The notes beneath the pieces are model-generated. The model was not told the origin of the DNA and ran no database searches. It saw nothing but the letters and a program-made list of their open reading frames with translations. From Pseudocercospora fijiensis CIRAD86 (lineage: Eukaryota > Ascomycota > Dothideomycetes > Mycosphaerellales > Mycosphaerellaceae), in contig NW_006921535.1 of the NCBI RefSeq assembly GCF_000340215.1, positions 2,507,122-2,571,121 of the forward strand: a DNA stretch of 64,000 nucleotides. Direction: 5' to 3'. Shown piece after piece: positions 22,102-32,499 of this stretch. The number at the start of each line of letters is the position of its first letter. The first letter of the stretch is position 1. A program made the position numbers and the translations under genes.

Positions 22102-23169
22102 CTATTGCGGAGGCTGATATGGCTTGATCAGCATCTCACTGAACCTATCACAATCGTCAGTATCAGCCTAGTCTCATAACCTTGATGGGTGCAAGTTGAC
22201 TCACTTCGATATGCTCTCGACGCCTCTCACCTCGTCCACCAGTAATGGCATCTTGACCACATGGAAGTCCTCCCCATACAAATCATCAATCTGCTCCAGA
22301 TACTTCTTCTGCATCTTCCGTCTCGAATTGCACTGCTCGCAAGGATTATCCTTCTTGGGGAACAGCAGCTGGTTCACCACCATAGCATGCGTATCAATCT
22401 CATAACTCCCCAACTCCTGAATCATGCGCTCAGTCTCATACAGCGACAAGAACTCCGGAATCAGCACCGGCACAAAAGTTGTGAGATCCGGGTTCTTGAA
22501 CTGCTTATTCACTTCTCCAATTGTTTCTTGCAACTCGTTCATCTTCTTCAACGCATCATCAAAACTCTGACCATTCGGTAGTCCGCCTCGTGCACCAATC
22601 AAATTATTGATCATAGGACCAAACTGCTGACTCAATTGACTGAGCTTCTCCAAAGCTTTCTCCAAAACCGTAGGAAATTGCAAGAATCGCAATGTATGTC
22701 CCGTCGGCGCCGTATCGAAAATTATCAGCTCATACTCCATTCCTTTCACCTGCTTCAACACTTCCGCAAACGACATGGCCTCGTCGACACCTGGGATCGA
22801 AAACGCCATATCCTGGAACATGTTCCCCACACCTCCTAGTCCAGCCATAGCCTCTTGAGCATCGTCTCCTCCCGCAGCGATCAAATCTGTAATACTGCCG
22901 TTTGGATCAATCTCCATTGCTGCGAGTCCCTCCACGCCTGGCACGGGTTTTGCATCTTTTCCGAATTTCACGCCGAAGGCGTCCGAGAGGTTATGGGCTG
23001 GGTCGGTGGAGATTAGGAGCACCCTCTTTCGGGCTTTGGCCATTTGTACGGCTAGAGAACAGGATGTTGTGGTTTTTCCTACGCCTCCCTTGCCGCCGAC
23101 GAAGATCCATTTTAGGGTCTTCTGGTCGACGATGGGTTTGAGGCTGGGTTCCATCTCTTCGTCGGCCAT
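22102..23169 (-). CDS. GET3: GET3/ArsA-type ATPase for tail-anchored protein insertion
   Basis: Exon 1 22205-23169, 60-bp intron with GTGAGT donor, exon 2 22102-22144; 335 residues, standard family length. P-loop [12 protein letters not shown], switch I DPAHNLSD, and [14 protein letters not shown]. The zinc-binding CxxC is NPCEQC. The tail [12 protein letters not shown] is encoded by exon 2 and matches the conserved family end. Known: Get3 is a cytosolic homodimer, zinc-clamped by CxxC, that carries tail-anchored proteins to the Get1/Get2 receptor at the ER. Start at 23169 ([10 protein letters not shown]); an upstream extension of the frame is low complexity. Transcribed divergently from the NDUFAF2-like gene. 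Confidence 0.97.
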
Positions 23170-23515
23170 GGTTGCGGTGTTTGAGGTGAGGGTGCGTAGA
23201 AGGTGCTTTGGAGGTCGAGGTGGTATAGAACAGGTCGGGGGGTCGGTGGAGGGAGAGAGGTTGGCGTCCTTCCAAGAAACGAAACGTCTCGCGTCTGCTT
23301 CTGACCTCATCAGAAGACCGTGGGGCACCTGCCACATGGAATGGAAGCTCAGACCCTGGTCGTCACGGGAAATTAGTTTCACCGACGAGGGCGACCATTC
23401 AAATGATGAGCAGTCAGCACGGATCTGGGTCCGACCAAGCTTTGGTTTCCAGAAAGTCTACCGAACGACATGACCACTTTCACAAACATCATCACTTTTC
23501 GCTATCTCTTCTGCC
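23170..23515. promoter_or_regulatory. Divergent promoter region, GET3 / NDUFAF2-like
   Basis: 346 bp between two divergent start codons; must contain both promoters. No specific element identified. Confidence 0.5.
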
Positions 23516-24216
23516 ATGTCTGCGCCAGGTGCAATCAGAAGAGCTTGGTTCAAATGGAAGCAGCTTCGATTGCCTTGGAGAAAGACATTCCTGATAGGAT
23601 TCGATCTAAGTGGAAACACATTCTGGGAGTTCAAAGATGCTTTGAACGCGAACCGATGGCGGCGGATTGTCAGATATAGTCGCGCTACACATTATGCCGA
23701 TGTCAAGATAAGTCGTACGTCGCAATGAATTCCTCAGAATAACCCAGACTAAGCTGAGACATTACCTCAGCACAATGGCATCAATGGCTGCGGCATACTC
23801 GAGACAAGCCGCCCACAATTCAGGAACAGCAGTACGATGTTTCTAGACAAGCCATGATGAAACAACTTGCGGCAGAAGCAGATGAGCGATGGAAGAGCAT
23901 ACCTTCATATCTCGACAAGCCGAACGTACAACAACCCCAACCTGCGATGGGAGTGCAAGATCCGGGAGGCTATGCGTCACAGACAGAACCGGAGCACAAA
24001 CAGGGCGTAACGAACCTAGTTGGCGAGCTAGAGAAGGTAGAAGCCGTGAGCGAAGGACAAGACACGAAAGAGATAGATGAGGGCAGGCTCAAGGGCAAGA
24101 GCAAGGAGAAGAGAGGGCCGAAGCCGAATCCTTGGGAACATCTGCAGCCGAAGGGCAACCCAGGCGAGGAGTGGCAACCAAATTCTTGGACACCTGGTGT
24201 GGCTCAGAGACGGTAG
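23516..24216 (+). CDS. NDUFAF2/NDUFA12-like mitochondrial complex I assembly factor
   Basis: Exons 23516-23714 and 23771-24216 (donor GTACGT), 214 residues. N-terminal hallmarks: WKQLRLPWRKTFLIGFDLSGNTFWEF, then RWRRIVRYS and, across the intron, PQWHQWLRHTR. This is the B17.2-like fold shared by the complex I subunit NDUFA12 and its assembly paralogue NDUFAF2. The long charged, low-complexity C-terminal extension (GRLKGKSKEKRGPKPNPW, ending WTPGVAQRR) favours the assembly-factor type. Inferred location: mitochondrial matrix side of complex I. The N terminus is basic and could act as targeting sequence. Confidence 0.88.
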
Positions 24217-24825
24217 TAGAAGAGCATGATGGGATGCCAATGATTGTATGAAAAGACACATGTAAGGTACAGATACCCAGCTCACGCAGCATGACGCTCA
24301 AGCTTCAGCAGATTCATCAACTTCCAAACGCGATGAGAATCTGGGATGTCCAGTGAGCGGACGTTGTGCAAGTGCACGTCTCGGTATTGAAACAAGCTCA
24401 AAAGACATCGCGGGAGTCGAACCTCGCATCCCGGGCGGCCATTGGCGACGGACAATGCCGCATGTGCAAGTGTCGCTCGACATCCGACGTCGCCATGCAG
24501 ATCTTAGCATTGGACCAGATGGCCTTTAGATTGGATGGATGAAGTCCAATGTGAGCGTGTGGATACCAAGAAGTGCGAAAATGAATGAAATCACGATCCC
24601 ACGATACAATCATCTTTGTGCCTCTTTGTCTTCGGCATGCCGCATCGACGTGTCTTGGCAGCTTCATAACTCAACCGCCGGAAAAGGAGTCTCTCAAACA
24701 CAAAGAGAAAATTCATTGTTTGATTGACCACTTGTGCAGATACTCGCACCACGAACTGCACTTTCACGACATTGGAGCACGAACTTGTCCAGGCGTAGTA
24801 TCTATCCAGGTGTAATATCTATACT
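24217..24825. other. Intergenic interval
   Basis: About 600 bp with no gene, repeat or RNA gene that I can support; contains the promoter of the following kinase gene. Confidence 0.5.
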
Positions 24826-26758
24826 ATGGCTGCCTCTAACACGCCTGATTTCGATCGATTTCTGGATCGCTGGAAATCATACTTTTCTCGACTGGAACGA
24901 ATGAATGTCTCGACGGCACAGATGGCTAGTTTTCAACAGCTTTTCCAACATTCAACTCAGCTGGTGAACCTGCCCTACCCATATATCCCTCAAACACCGG
25001 TTTGGGAGTACTATATGACCCCCGACCACCTCTACGATGATTTACGGCAACGTGTTGCCCTGGCAGAAACGCTATTTGAGCAGGACACGCTTAGAAACTA
25101 CAGGGCTGCAAAATGGTATCCCCACATCGAAGATGCTCGCAACAGGTGTGGAAATGATGGCGCTGCTTATCTTGAACAAAAATGGACTGAGATAGTAAAT
25201 CAATTTCGATCTACCTGGGACCATCGGGTATTACGAGAGGTTACTTCAAACGACATCTGGAACGCTCAATGGTCGGGCCGTGTGAGCCAGATCGCAGCAC
25301 TGCATCTGCCACTGAGGACGCAAATTCGATTCGACGACCTTGTGCATCGCATCCGGGAGCTTGCTCAGGCCAATTACCCTCTCATTTTTCCTCATGAAAT
25401 GCCCACTGTGGCTACAATCGGTGAATATTGTGACGCGCTCAACAACGAAATCACCGATGTGCTCGTGGGCAGCGTTGACCATCAGTGGATTGGTTGGGAC
25501 AATGATCCGAGAACACGAGCAAAACACAATCGCTTACGCAGCAATGTTGCTGCCGGATTTGCTCCTTATGGTCCAGATGGGCAATCTCCGACGGAGGACA
25601 CGAAGAGTGCAGCCATCTCAGACCGAGCTGGCAGGCTGTCATTCGGGAGCAACCGTGCTGCTCTCCCTGAGCAAGGCTATTGGATAAACAAGGACATACT
25701 CGGAAAAGGTGGCTGGGGCTGTGCGAGCATCTGGTTACGATATGACACAAATGGTAGTATTGTTGAAAGAGTAGTGACGAAAGAAAGCTACCTTCAAGGC
25801 AATTGGGATAGGCCAAAATACTGGCATGGCCCTGCAGCTGATCGTGTCCCGATGGAGTACACACTGCAGAAGACACTCAGTAATGTACCAAAGGCCAACA
25901 ACATCGTAAATTGCCGAGCATACGGCTTGTATGAGCGGTACAGGATGTATCGGCTCTACATGGAGTATTGTCAGCACGGAGACCTGGAGCAAAGCGTTAA
26001 GGAGTACTTTGGCTTCTCTCAAATCGTCGACCAATCGGTGATTGGAGAAAATACCATCTACAAAGTGTGAGTGCCTTCCTTAGTTTCTACCTGACTAGCG
26101 TTGTACTGACTTGAAAAGCCGATATCCGGATCGCCTGCTGTGGCGCATATTCAAAGACCTAGCTGCGGCTGCATGCTTAATGGCGCAAGGCTTTCTTCCT
26201 GGGAATGGACCTGTCGATCATGACCATAGAGCAATTTGCCATCGCGACCTCAAGCCTGCCAACATATTCCTCGCCACTCCAAGGGACGATTCAGATTTTC
26301 CGGAGGCCAAGGTCGGAGATCTAGGCCTCGCTGTATTTGCGGATAATCCTGAGACTAAGCACACAGGTTGCGGATCTCATGGATATATGGCGCCAGAAGT
26401 ATACACAGGTGGTTCGCCTTATCCGATCGGACCAATGTCCGACATATGGTCGATTGGTCGTATCATGCTTTGCCTGGTTAATCTGAGCACTGACGAGGAG
26501 ACCGAGGAGTGGCTTCCATCTCCTGTTAATCTTCAAACAGTCGTTCCATTCAAAATTGGAGCTATCGATGGACGTGATCCACTCCTTTGCCAGCTGATTA
26601 ATGATTGCCTCAGAGCCTACCCCTCCGACAGACCTGATCCTATCACTCTGTACAAGCGACTCGAAATGATGAGCGAGAAGTTTGCGTCGGCAAAGTTTGA
26701 CGAAGAAAAGGATGTTGTGATCGTGGCTCCAGATCGCTACAAGCCCTTCGCTCGTTAA
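24826..26758 (+). CDS. Divergent protein kinase with unknown N-terminal region
   Basis: Exons 24826-26066 and 26119-26758 (donor GTGAGT, phase closes), 626 residues. Residues 1-280 match nothing I recognise; they are rich in Trp, Arg and Gln. The kinase domain begins about residue 287: glycine loop ILGKGGWGCASIW, candidate ATP-binding Lys in VVTKESY, catalytic loop CHRDLKPANIF, DLG (GDLGLAVF) in place of DFG, APE box YMAPEVY and DIWSIGRIM. All main catalytic residues are present, so it is probably active; the family is a fungal-expanded NEK-like or orphan type. A second divergent kinase follows in the same direction. Confidence 0.85.
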
Positions 26759-27440
26759 AATTCCAATGATCCAAAGGTGTAGGGAGGGTTGCAGCACTCC
26801 TTGCAGTCTATAAACAGTCACAAGCTGTTCAAGGTGGCTTTTCATGCAGCTACTGGACTATGAAATCACCACCCTGAGAACTCTAGCTGCTTGGGGACAC
26901 ACCTTTGACATGGCCCGGACCAAGACTACCCTTCGGGAAGCCTAAGACAGCGGCAAACAACCAGTGAATTTCCCAGAATGAAAGCAGTACTTCAACCATT
27001 CGACCAATCCCTGCCTCTGGCATATGCAAAGATGAGGAAGTATACACATGCAGAGCGACTCGAGACGCACGGACTGTGGTTGAACAGAGTGAAGCAGACA
27101 CTTCACCCATTCACTTTTCGGTCGCCTAGGCAACAGCGAATCACTTGTGCATCGCTTTCTACCTTATAAGCACATCTTCTGATCCTTCTTCTTTCCTTTC
27201 TAAACACAGGAAGGCTCCGCGAATCCAGCCTCGGCGGTCATAAGACTACACAACGCCATCGGATCTTCCAACCCTGCCACCTCGAATCTAGCCCTGCCTC
27301 CGGCACTCGACCAGAACTGACTGCAGTTGTGTTACTCAAGGACTCGGCGACTGAACCTCTACGTTCTACGCTTCAAAACACCAACTTGCGACATCTCCCG
27401 TTTCTTCAAACTCACTTGTCAGTATCGGCACTCCCTCAGC
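26759..27440. other. Intergenic / promoter interval between two kinase genes
   Basis: About 680 bp with no convincing ORF. The last 250 bases are CT-rich before ATG 27441, as in fungal promoters and 5'-UTRs. Confidence 0.5.
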
Positions 27441-29204
27441 ATGTTTCCTGGACAGTTTGGCATGCCGCCTTATGGCCCTCCACCACAGCCTCGATTTCCG
27501 CCTTGCGCTCTGCCACGCTCTGCATCTTTTCAAGCTCCGTTCAATCCGATGATGATGCCCAACGGATCGCCACCACCAATGAGCGGCGCTTTCCTCCCGC
27601 CTCGACAGCGTCGACGAGCATCATTTGCGGCCCAGGGCATGCGACCGGCATTTGATATGGGCATGCAAGCTGCGAGTCCAGGCACAGCACCAGGTCCATT
27701 TGGCAGAGGAATGAGAATACCAGGCCCTCCTCCAAGTTTTGGTGCTGTTCCAGGTGGACTGAGGAGACCACCTATGCATGGAGGAATGCCACCGATGGAT
27801 ATGCCTATGGCGCCTCGAGGTCGGCCAGGCCAGAACTTCGATCCGTCGCGCATGACTCCGAGGTCGCCATCTCTGCCGCGCGGTCGGTCTCGAACGCCAT
27901 CAATACCGCGTGGTCGCCCGCGAATACCATCATTACCGCGTGGTCGCTCGCGTGCACCATCAATATCTTGTGGTCGCTCGCGAACACCATCAATACAGCT
28001 TGGTCGCTCGGGAATGCCATCTATATCGCGTGGTCGCTCGCGGGCACCTTCTGCACATCGTCGGCGGCCGTCTTTCGGTGGACGTCCAGACGTCTTCGAG
28101 TTCGGGCCGAGCGATCCGCCAAATGTACTTCTACCTAGAAACCACAAGTCGCCTCGTCGTGGTCGCGCTTTCGATCCGTCACGCTCTCCAAAGTTGCGAG
28201 GAGGACTCTCACCAAATCGACCACCGTCGCACGGCCACGAAGATCGAATCCAGACGGCATTGAAAGATAGGGACGTCATCACTCCTGGGTACACCAAAAT
28301 CAAGACGCTCACGCACGGAGGAATGTCTACAGCGATCCACCTGGTCAAGAGCAAGCGAGATGGAAAGGTCTACATCGAGAAGCGGATTCGAGTTGACGGC
28401 CATCATCGCAAGAGAGCACTGGCGGAAATTCTCGCACTCGAACTCATTGTCAAGGAGTATGGGTGCGGCGGCAATCTGAACACCATGGTGGAGTACAAGA
28501 TCTCTGACCAGCGGCAACTTGGATCGCTCATCTTGGACTATTGCGACCAGGGATCCTTGGAGGACCGCATGAGATCCGTTGCAAAGGCCGGTGGAGATTT
28601 TTCAGAGACTGCAGTCTGGAATGTGATCCAGGGTGTCGCTTCTGGCTTGGCGTTCCTCCACGACGGCACTATCAATATTCAGCCAGGCAAGCACGCTGTA
28701 AAGCCAAAGGACTGGGACACAATGTGTCATCTGGATCTCAAGCCCTGCAACATCTTTCTTCACAGCAGCGGCGGTCTCGGCGGGCAGAGCAAAGTGATCC
28801 TGGCAGACTTTGGTTGCTGCGTCTCGCTCTCAGACATCGAGGGCGGTCGTGAGGGAGCGATTGCGCAGCCATGTGGCACTCCGGTCTGGTATCCTCCCGA
28901 GGGCGATGTGCGAAAGCCAAAGTCGTACGGAACCAAGACCGATATGTGGCAGCTTGGGGCTACAATCCATGTGCTGTGCCGCATGTGCATCGATCGTTAT
29001 CCGCCTGCTCCAGACCGCAACGTGCTGTACTCTCGAGATCCGATCGGCTCGAGATACGGAGAGCGGTTGCATGCCATGGTTGAGATGCTGACTGAAGTCA
29101 GTCCGCTGAAGAGACCTGCTGCGAGGGACATTGCTCCGGAGGCGATGAAGATCATGCTGGAGAAATTGGAGGGCGGCGGCAGACGGGTAGGCAGGCACTA
29201 CTAA
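27441..29204 (+). CDS. Divergent protein kinase with Pro-rich and RGRSR-repeat N terminus
   Basis: Single exon, 587 residues. Residues 1-140 are Pro/Gly/Met-rich (MFPGQFGMPPYGPP). Residues 143-202 hold six imperfect decapeptides of the form PSxxRGRSRx. The kinase domain starts about residue 285: weak glycine loop LTHGGMSTAIH, Lys in YIEKRIRV, catalytic loop CHLDLKPCNIF (HLD, not HRD), DFG in LADFGCC, activation-segment end TPVWYPPEG and DMWQLGATI. The catalytic Asp, Asn and DFG are kept, so activity is possible; loss of the HRD Arg suggests it does not need activation-loop phosphorylation. RS/RG-rich tails suggest RNA or nuclear association, but that is inference. Start at 27441 is the first ATG after the CT-rich leader. 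Confidence 0.87.
   Translation: MFPGQFGMPPYGPPPQPRFPPCALPRSASFQAPFNPMMMPNGSPPPMSGAFLPPRQRRRASFAAQGMRPAFDMGMQAASPGTAPGPFGRGMRIPGPPPSFGAVPGGLRRPPMHGGMPPMDMPMAPRGRPGQNFDPSRMTPRSPSLPRGRSRTPSIPRGRPRIPSLPRGRSRAPSISCGRSRTPSIQLGRSGMPSISRGRSRAPSAHRRRPSFGGRPDVFEFGPSDPPNVLLPRNHKSPRRGRAFDPSRSPKLRGGLSPNRPPSHGHEDRIQTALKDRDVITPGYTKIKTLTHGGMSTAIHLVKSKRDGKVYIEKRIRVDGHHRKRALAEILALELIVKEYGCGGNLNTMVEYKISDQRQLGSLILDYCDQGSLEDRMRSVAKAGGDFSETAVWNVIQGVASGLAFLHDGTINIQPGKHAVKPKDWDTMCHLDLKPCNIFLHSSGGLGGQSKVILADFGCCVSLSDIEGGREGAIAQPCGTPVWYPPEGDVRKPKSYGTKTDMWQLGATIHVLCRMCIDRYPPAPDRNVLYSRDPIGSRYGERLHAMVEMLTEVSPLKRPAARDIAPEAMKIMLEKLEGGGRRVGRHY
27867..28046 (+). repeat. 30-bp coding minisatellite in the kinase gene
   Basis: Six tandem 30-bp units encode PSLPRGRSRT-like decapeptides. 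The copies differ at a few bases each, so the array is likely to vary in length between strains. Confidence 0.88.
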
Positions 29205-29603
29205 TCTCACCTCGGCCATGATACATTAAGAATGGTCCACCTCCGCATGAGGAGGAACATGAGTGCATCGCTCGAGTGCTCAAGGCTACGATCAAGACAG
29301 TATCGCACAAGAGAGTAGGGAAGGCAGGTATGAGCATGAGTTTAGATATCTGGTATTCGAATGGATGCTGGTAGACTTTTGTCCATTTTTGTCGGAAGAT
29401 GGCAGCTTTTATAGGCAGCGGTGAACTAGCTCGCTCGCTGTTGTGATGAAGCCTTTGTGCGTGAAATGATAGGCTCGTCGAAGAGAGGCGATTGCACTCG
29501 ATGTTGATGTTCATAACAGAAAGTGACGTCGGCAGTGAGGTTGAAGCTTGATGCGGGCCACGGCGAACGCCGATGGCTCCCATTGCTTCTACCATACAAA
29601 ACA
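29205..29603. other. Kinase 3' flank up to the Helitron insertion point
   Basis: About 400 bp of normal composition with no gene; stops at A29603, the host base beside the Helitron end. Confidence 0.6.
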
Positions 29604-29634
29604 CTAGTCCCTGGTCCGCGTCGCAGACGCGGAC
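29604..29634 (-). repeat. Helitron 3' terminus: hairpin plus CTAG
   Basis: Plus strand: A29603, then CTAG 29604-29607, spacer TCCCTG, arm 29614-29622, loop 29623-29625, arm 29626-29634. Stem 9/9 paired and 10 bases from the end. Confidence 0.88.
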
Positions 29635-30809
29635 GGCGGGCCTTACATTATTATAACTTCTAGGCGCCGCGGCCATTACTATCAAATCCGGGCGTGCCGG
29701 CCCTCACTTCGTATAAGTTACGCGGGTGCGAATTTCCTGTTACGGCGGGCTAGGCCGGTTACGCTACGCGCGCTAAGCTCTAATCGCTTAAAATTCGACT
29801 AATATCGGCTAATAACTATTAAACCTTCTACTACGTCTACGCCTTTAATAACGCTACGTAGTACTACCTCTACCTCTATATACCCTCCTTAATTAATACT
29901 CCTACGAGTAACGCTATAGTAGAACGTGTTACTAATTAACAGTAAGCGATAACGCCTATAACGCACATTTAGCGCTAACCTCTTATAGTTAATATATCGG
30001 TTATCTCCCCTTCGCGTAGCGCTATAATCGACCTTAGAACTCCTAGCGGCTCTCGCTAGGGCTCGGGCTCTCTTTACGTCCTATCTCCTATTATCCTAGG
30101 CTCCGACGATATAACTTTCTCTAGCGCGAACGGTCCTATTATCGACGTTATTAATAGCGTCTAGTACCTATATAGCCTTCTACGTTTTATCCGTATCGCT
30201 AAGTTTATTGCCTTCGTATAGGTTCCCGGCTTATAGAACTAGGGTAGGTATATCTAGTAGCGCTCGACGCTTTAGAAACAAAGTCCGCTAACTATTACTA
30301 GTCCTAGTTAACTTCTACGTTACGGCTCGACTATATAAATTGCGTAATACAAACAAAGTCGATATTATATATAACAACGTCCGTACTCTATACTAAAACA
30401 TCCCGAACCTCGTTACCTACTAGCCTAGCTACTAGAACCCTACTATTCGATACGACTTTACGGGTATTATCTTCTACGACTTCTTTACCGACTCTCTCCG
30501 TTAGTTGCCTCTATACTCGACTAGTCTCTTAGGCACTAGTATTTACACTCTCGGCTACGGTCTAGCTAACTAATAGACTCGTCGGTAGCTTATTATTGCC
30601 GAATAGCTACGTACCTATAATATACTATATCTTAACCTCGCGTAGATCGAGGACTATTAGTAACGCGTCCTCTACTACTCCTTTATTAACGCCGACCTTA
30701 TCGCTAATCCGCGATATATATACTAGAAGTAGCTATTATCGCTACCTACTAAGTATCTAAGGTAGCGACTAGAGAGCTAAAATAGAGTAGATAGCGTCGA
30801 GCTAGCCTA

Positions 30810-32179
30810 AGAAATATATATAAAAATTCAAGTCTTTTTAACTTTGCTATCTCTCTCTTCCTACGTACTTACTCTACTACTTTCGTAAGAATCTCTTCGC
30901 CTCCCTACTACTACTTTATAAGCCTATCGTTGTTTTCGCAATCCCTTTTTAGAGATATTCTATACTACGACTTACCTTGTTTGCGACGCTATCTAAGCCT
31001 TTCGAAATCGCGCTCTAGAGTCGTATATCGCCCTCCTCCTAAATAGAGAAATTTATTCCTACCTACGCGCTTGTTGCACTCCTCTATTATAGCTCTATAG
31101 TTCTTCGTAGGATCTCTACCGACCGTTTAACGCTTTATTAGCGCTAATAGTTCGGTATACGCTATTAGTATTCCGCTTATAGAGCATACGGTTAAGATCT
31201 TTAAATAGTGCTTATACGACCTTTCGATCTTAGTCGTCCTATACGTCGAAATTCTCGACCGCTAAGATCCTTAATAGTGCCGTCGCTATAGTCTTACGCC
31301 TCCTATTACGCGCCTCTTCGAGTAGTAGTCCCGTATACTAGCATACCTAATAGATTTCTATATCGAGGATATAGTCGTAAAGGTCGATAAGCCGTTTTCG
31401 AATAGATCTAAAGATTTCTTTAGAATTATAGCTATCTTAAGACGCGGGAATAATATCTTGTACGAATAGACCGAGCGTAGGGAGCTTATTCTCGATAGGA
31501 ATAGGACATTTCGGGTTAAGAATAATAGAATTATTTCCTTACTACCGCCCTACTATCCCCTTACGCTCCTCGCTATCCGATCTCTACCGTTTCCTACGTA
31601 TCGGAGATCCTATATATATTAGTATAGCAACTATAAGTTAGAATAGTCTGCCGTAGGCTTACTTTCTCTAGATTGCGCCTAGTAGTACGAGCACCGCTTC
31701 GGTTTATATAACGCTACGCAATTTATATAGTTCCCGTTCTTCGTAATAGTATAGCTATATCTATAGCCTACGAAATGCCCGCTATATATATAGTAGTTGC
31801 AATCCGTCTGCTATATATAGCCGCCGATAGTATACTAGTCCGCGTCTGTCCTAAGAATATAGATAAAAGCGCCCCTCTATACTCGAATGTCGGCGCTGTT
31901 CTAAGTGTTTCCCCTAAGCGACGCGATATATTTAGTCCGAAATATTATATCTCGCCCTTCTCTCGCGAGTACTCGCCGAGCGTACGCGCTATATACGTCT
32001 TATAAACCTCGGATCTCGCTACTTTCGTACGCGTTTAAAACAGCTTAGGCGAACGCTTTTAAGTAATCGTAACCCTCGATTAGCGTAAATCGTAAGCTAG
32101 GTAGAATCCTAGGATTTCCGGGATAGTCTACGCCGTCGATTAAAGATAGTAGCGACGCCGCGGAGTAGGATTTAGACAT
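30810..32179 (-). pseudogene. Second ORF relic in the Helitron, function unknown
   Basis: From an ATG at 32179-32177 (MSKSYSAASLLSLIDG) one minus-strand frame can be followed for about 450 codons, with stops mostly at TAG/TAA that replace Gln/Trp-type codons. It contains a stretch rich in Arg/Lys toward its end. It is downstream of, and in the same orientation as, the helicase, between it and the 3' hairpin. I do not recognise the family. It may be an accessory Helitron gene or captured host sequence. Confidence 0.5.
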
Positions 32180-32499
32180 AGTACGTAGAGTACGGAGAAG
32201 AAGGAGGAGCGAAGGTAGAAATCTAACGTCGGTAGTAAAAGGTAATTTATACCGCGAGTAAGTAAGTAATCTCCTCCCTATATAATTATATACGATTAAC
32301 TATTCTATTTTCTAAGACTACCTATATATTTTATAGTAACAGTCTTTAACTTATATCCTTAGACGTATCGCTACTATCTACGCTGTCTATATCTTCGCCG
32401 ATATATCCCTACCCGTACTATATAACTTCGAGTAGCGGATTAATACCGCTCTCTTACAAACCGAGGCCGGTAAAAATTCGCTCTTCGTCTAGAATGCGA

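Noticed and set aside
27530..28354. 274-residue open frame antisense to the kinase N terminus
   Set aside because: Shadow of the Pro/Gly/Arg repeat region; product is a repetitive RPRGxDG pattern forced by the opposite strand.
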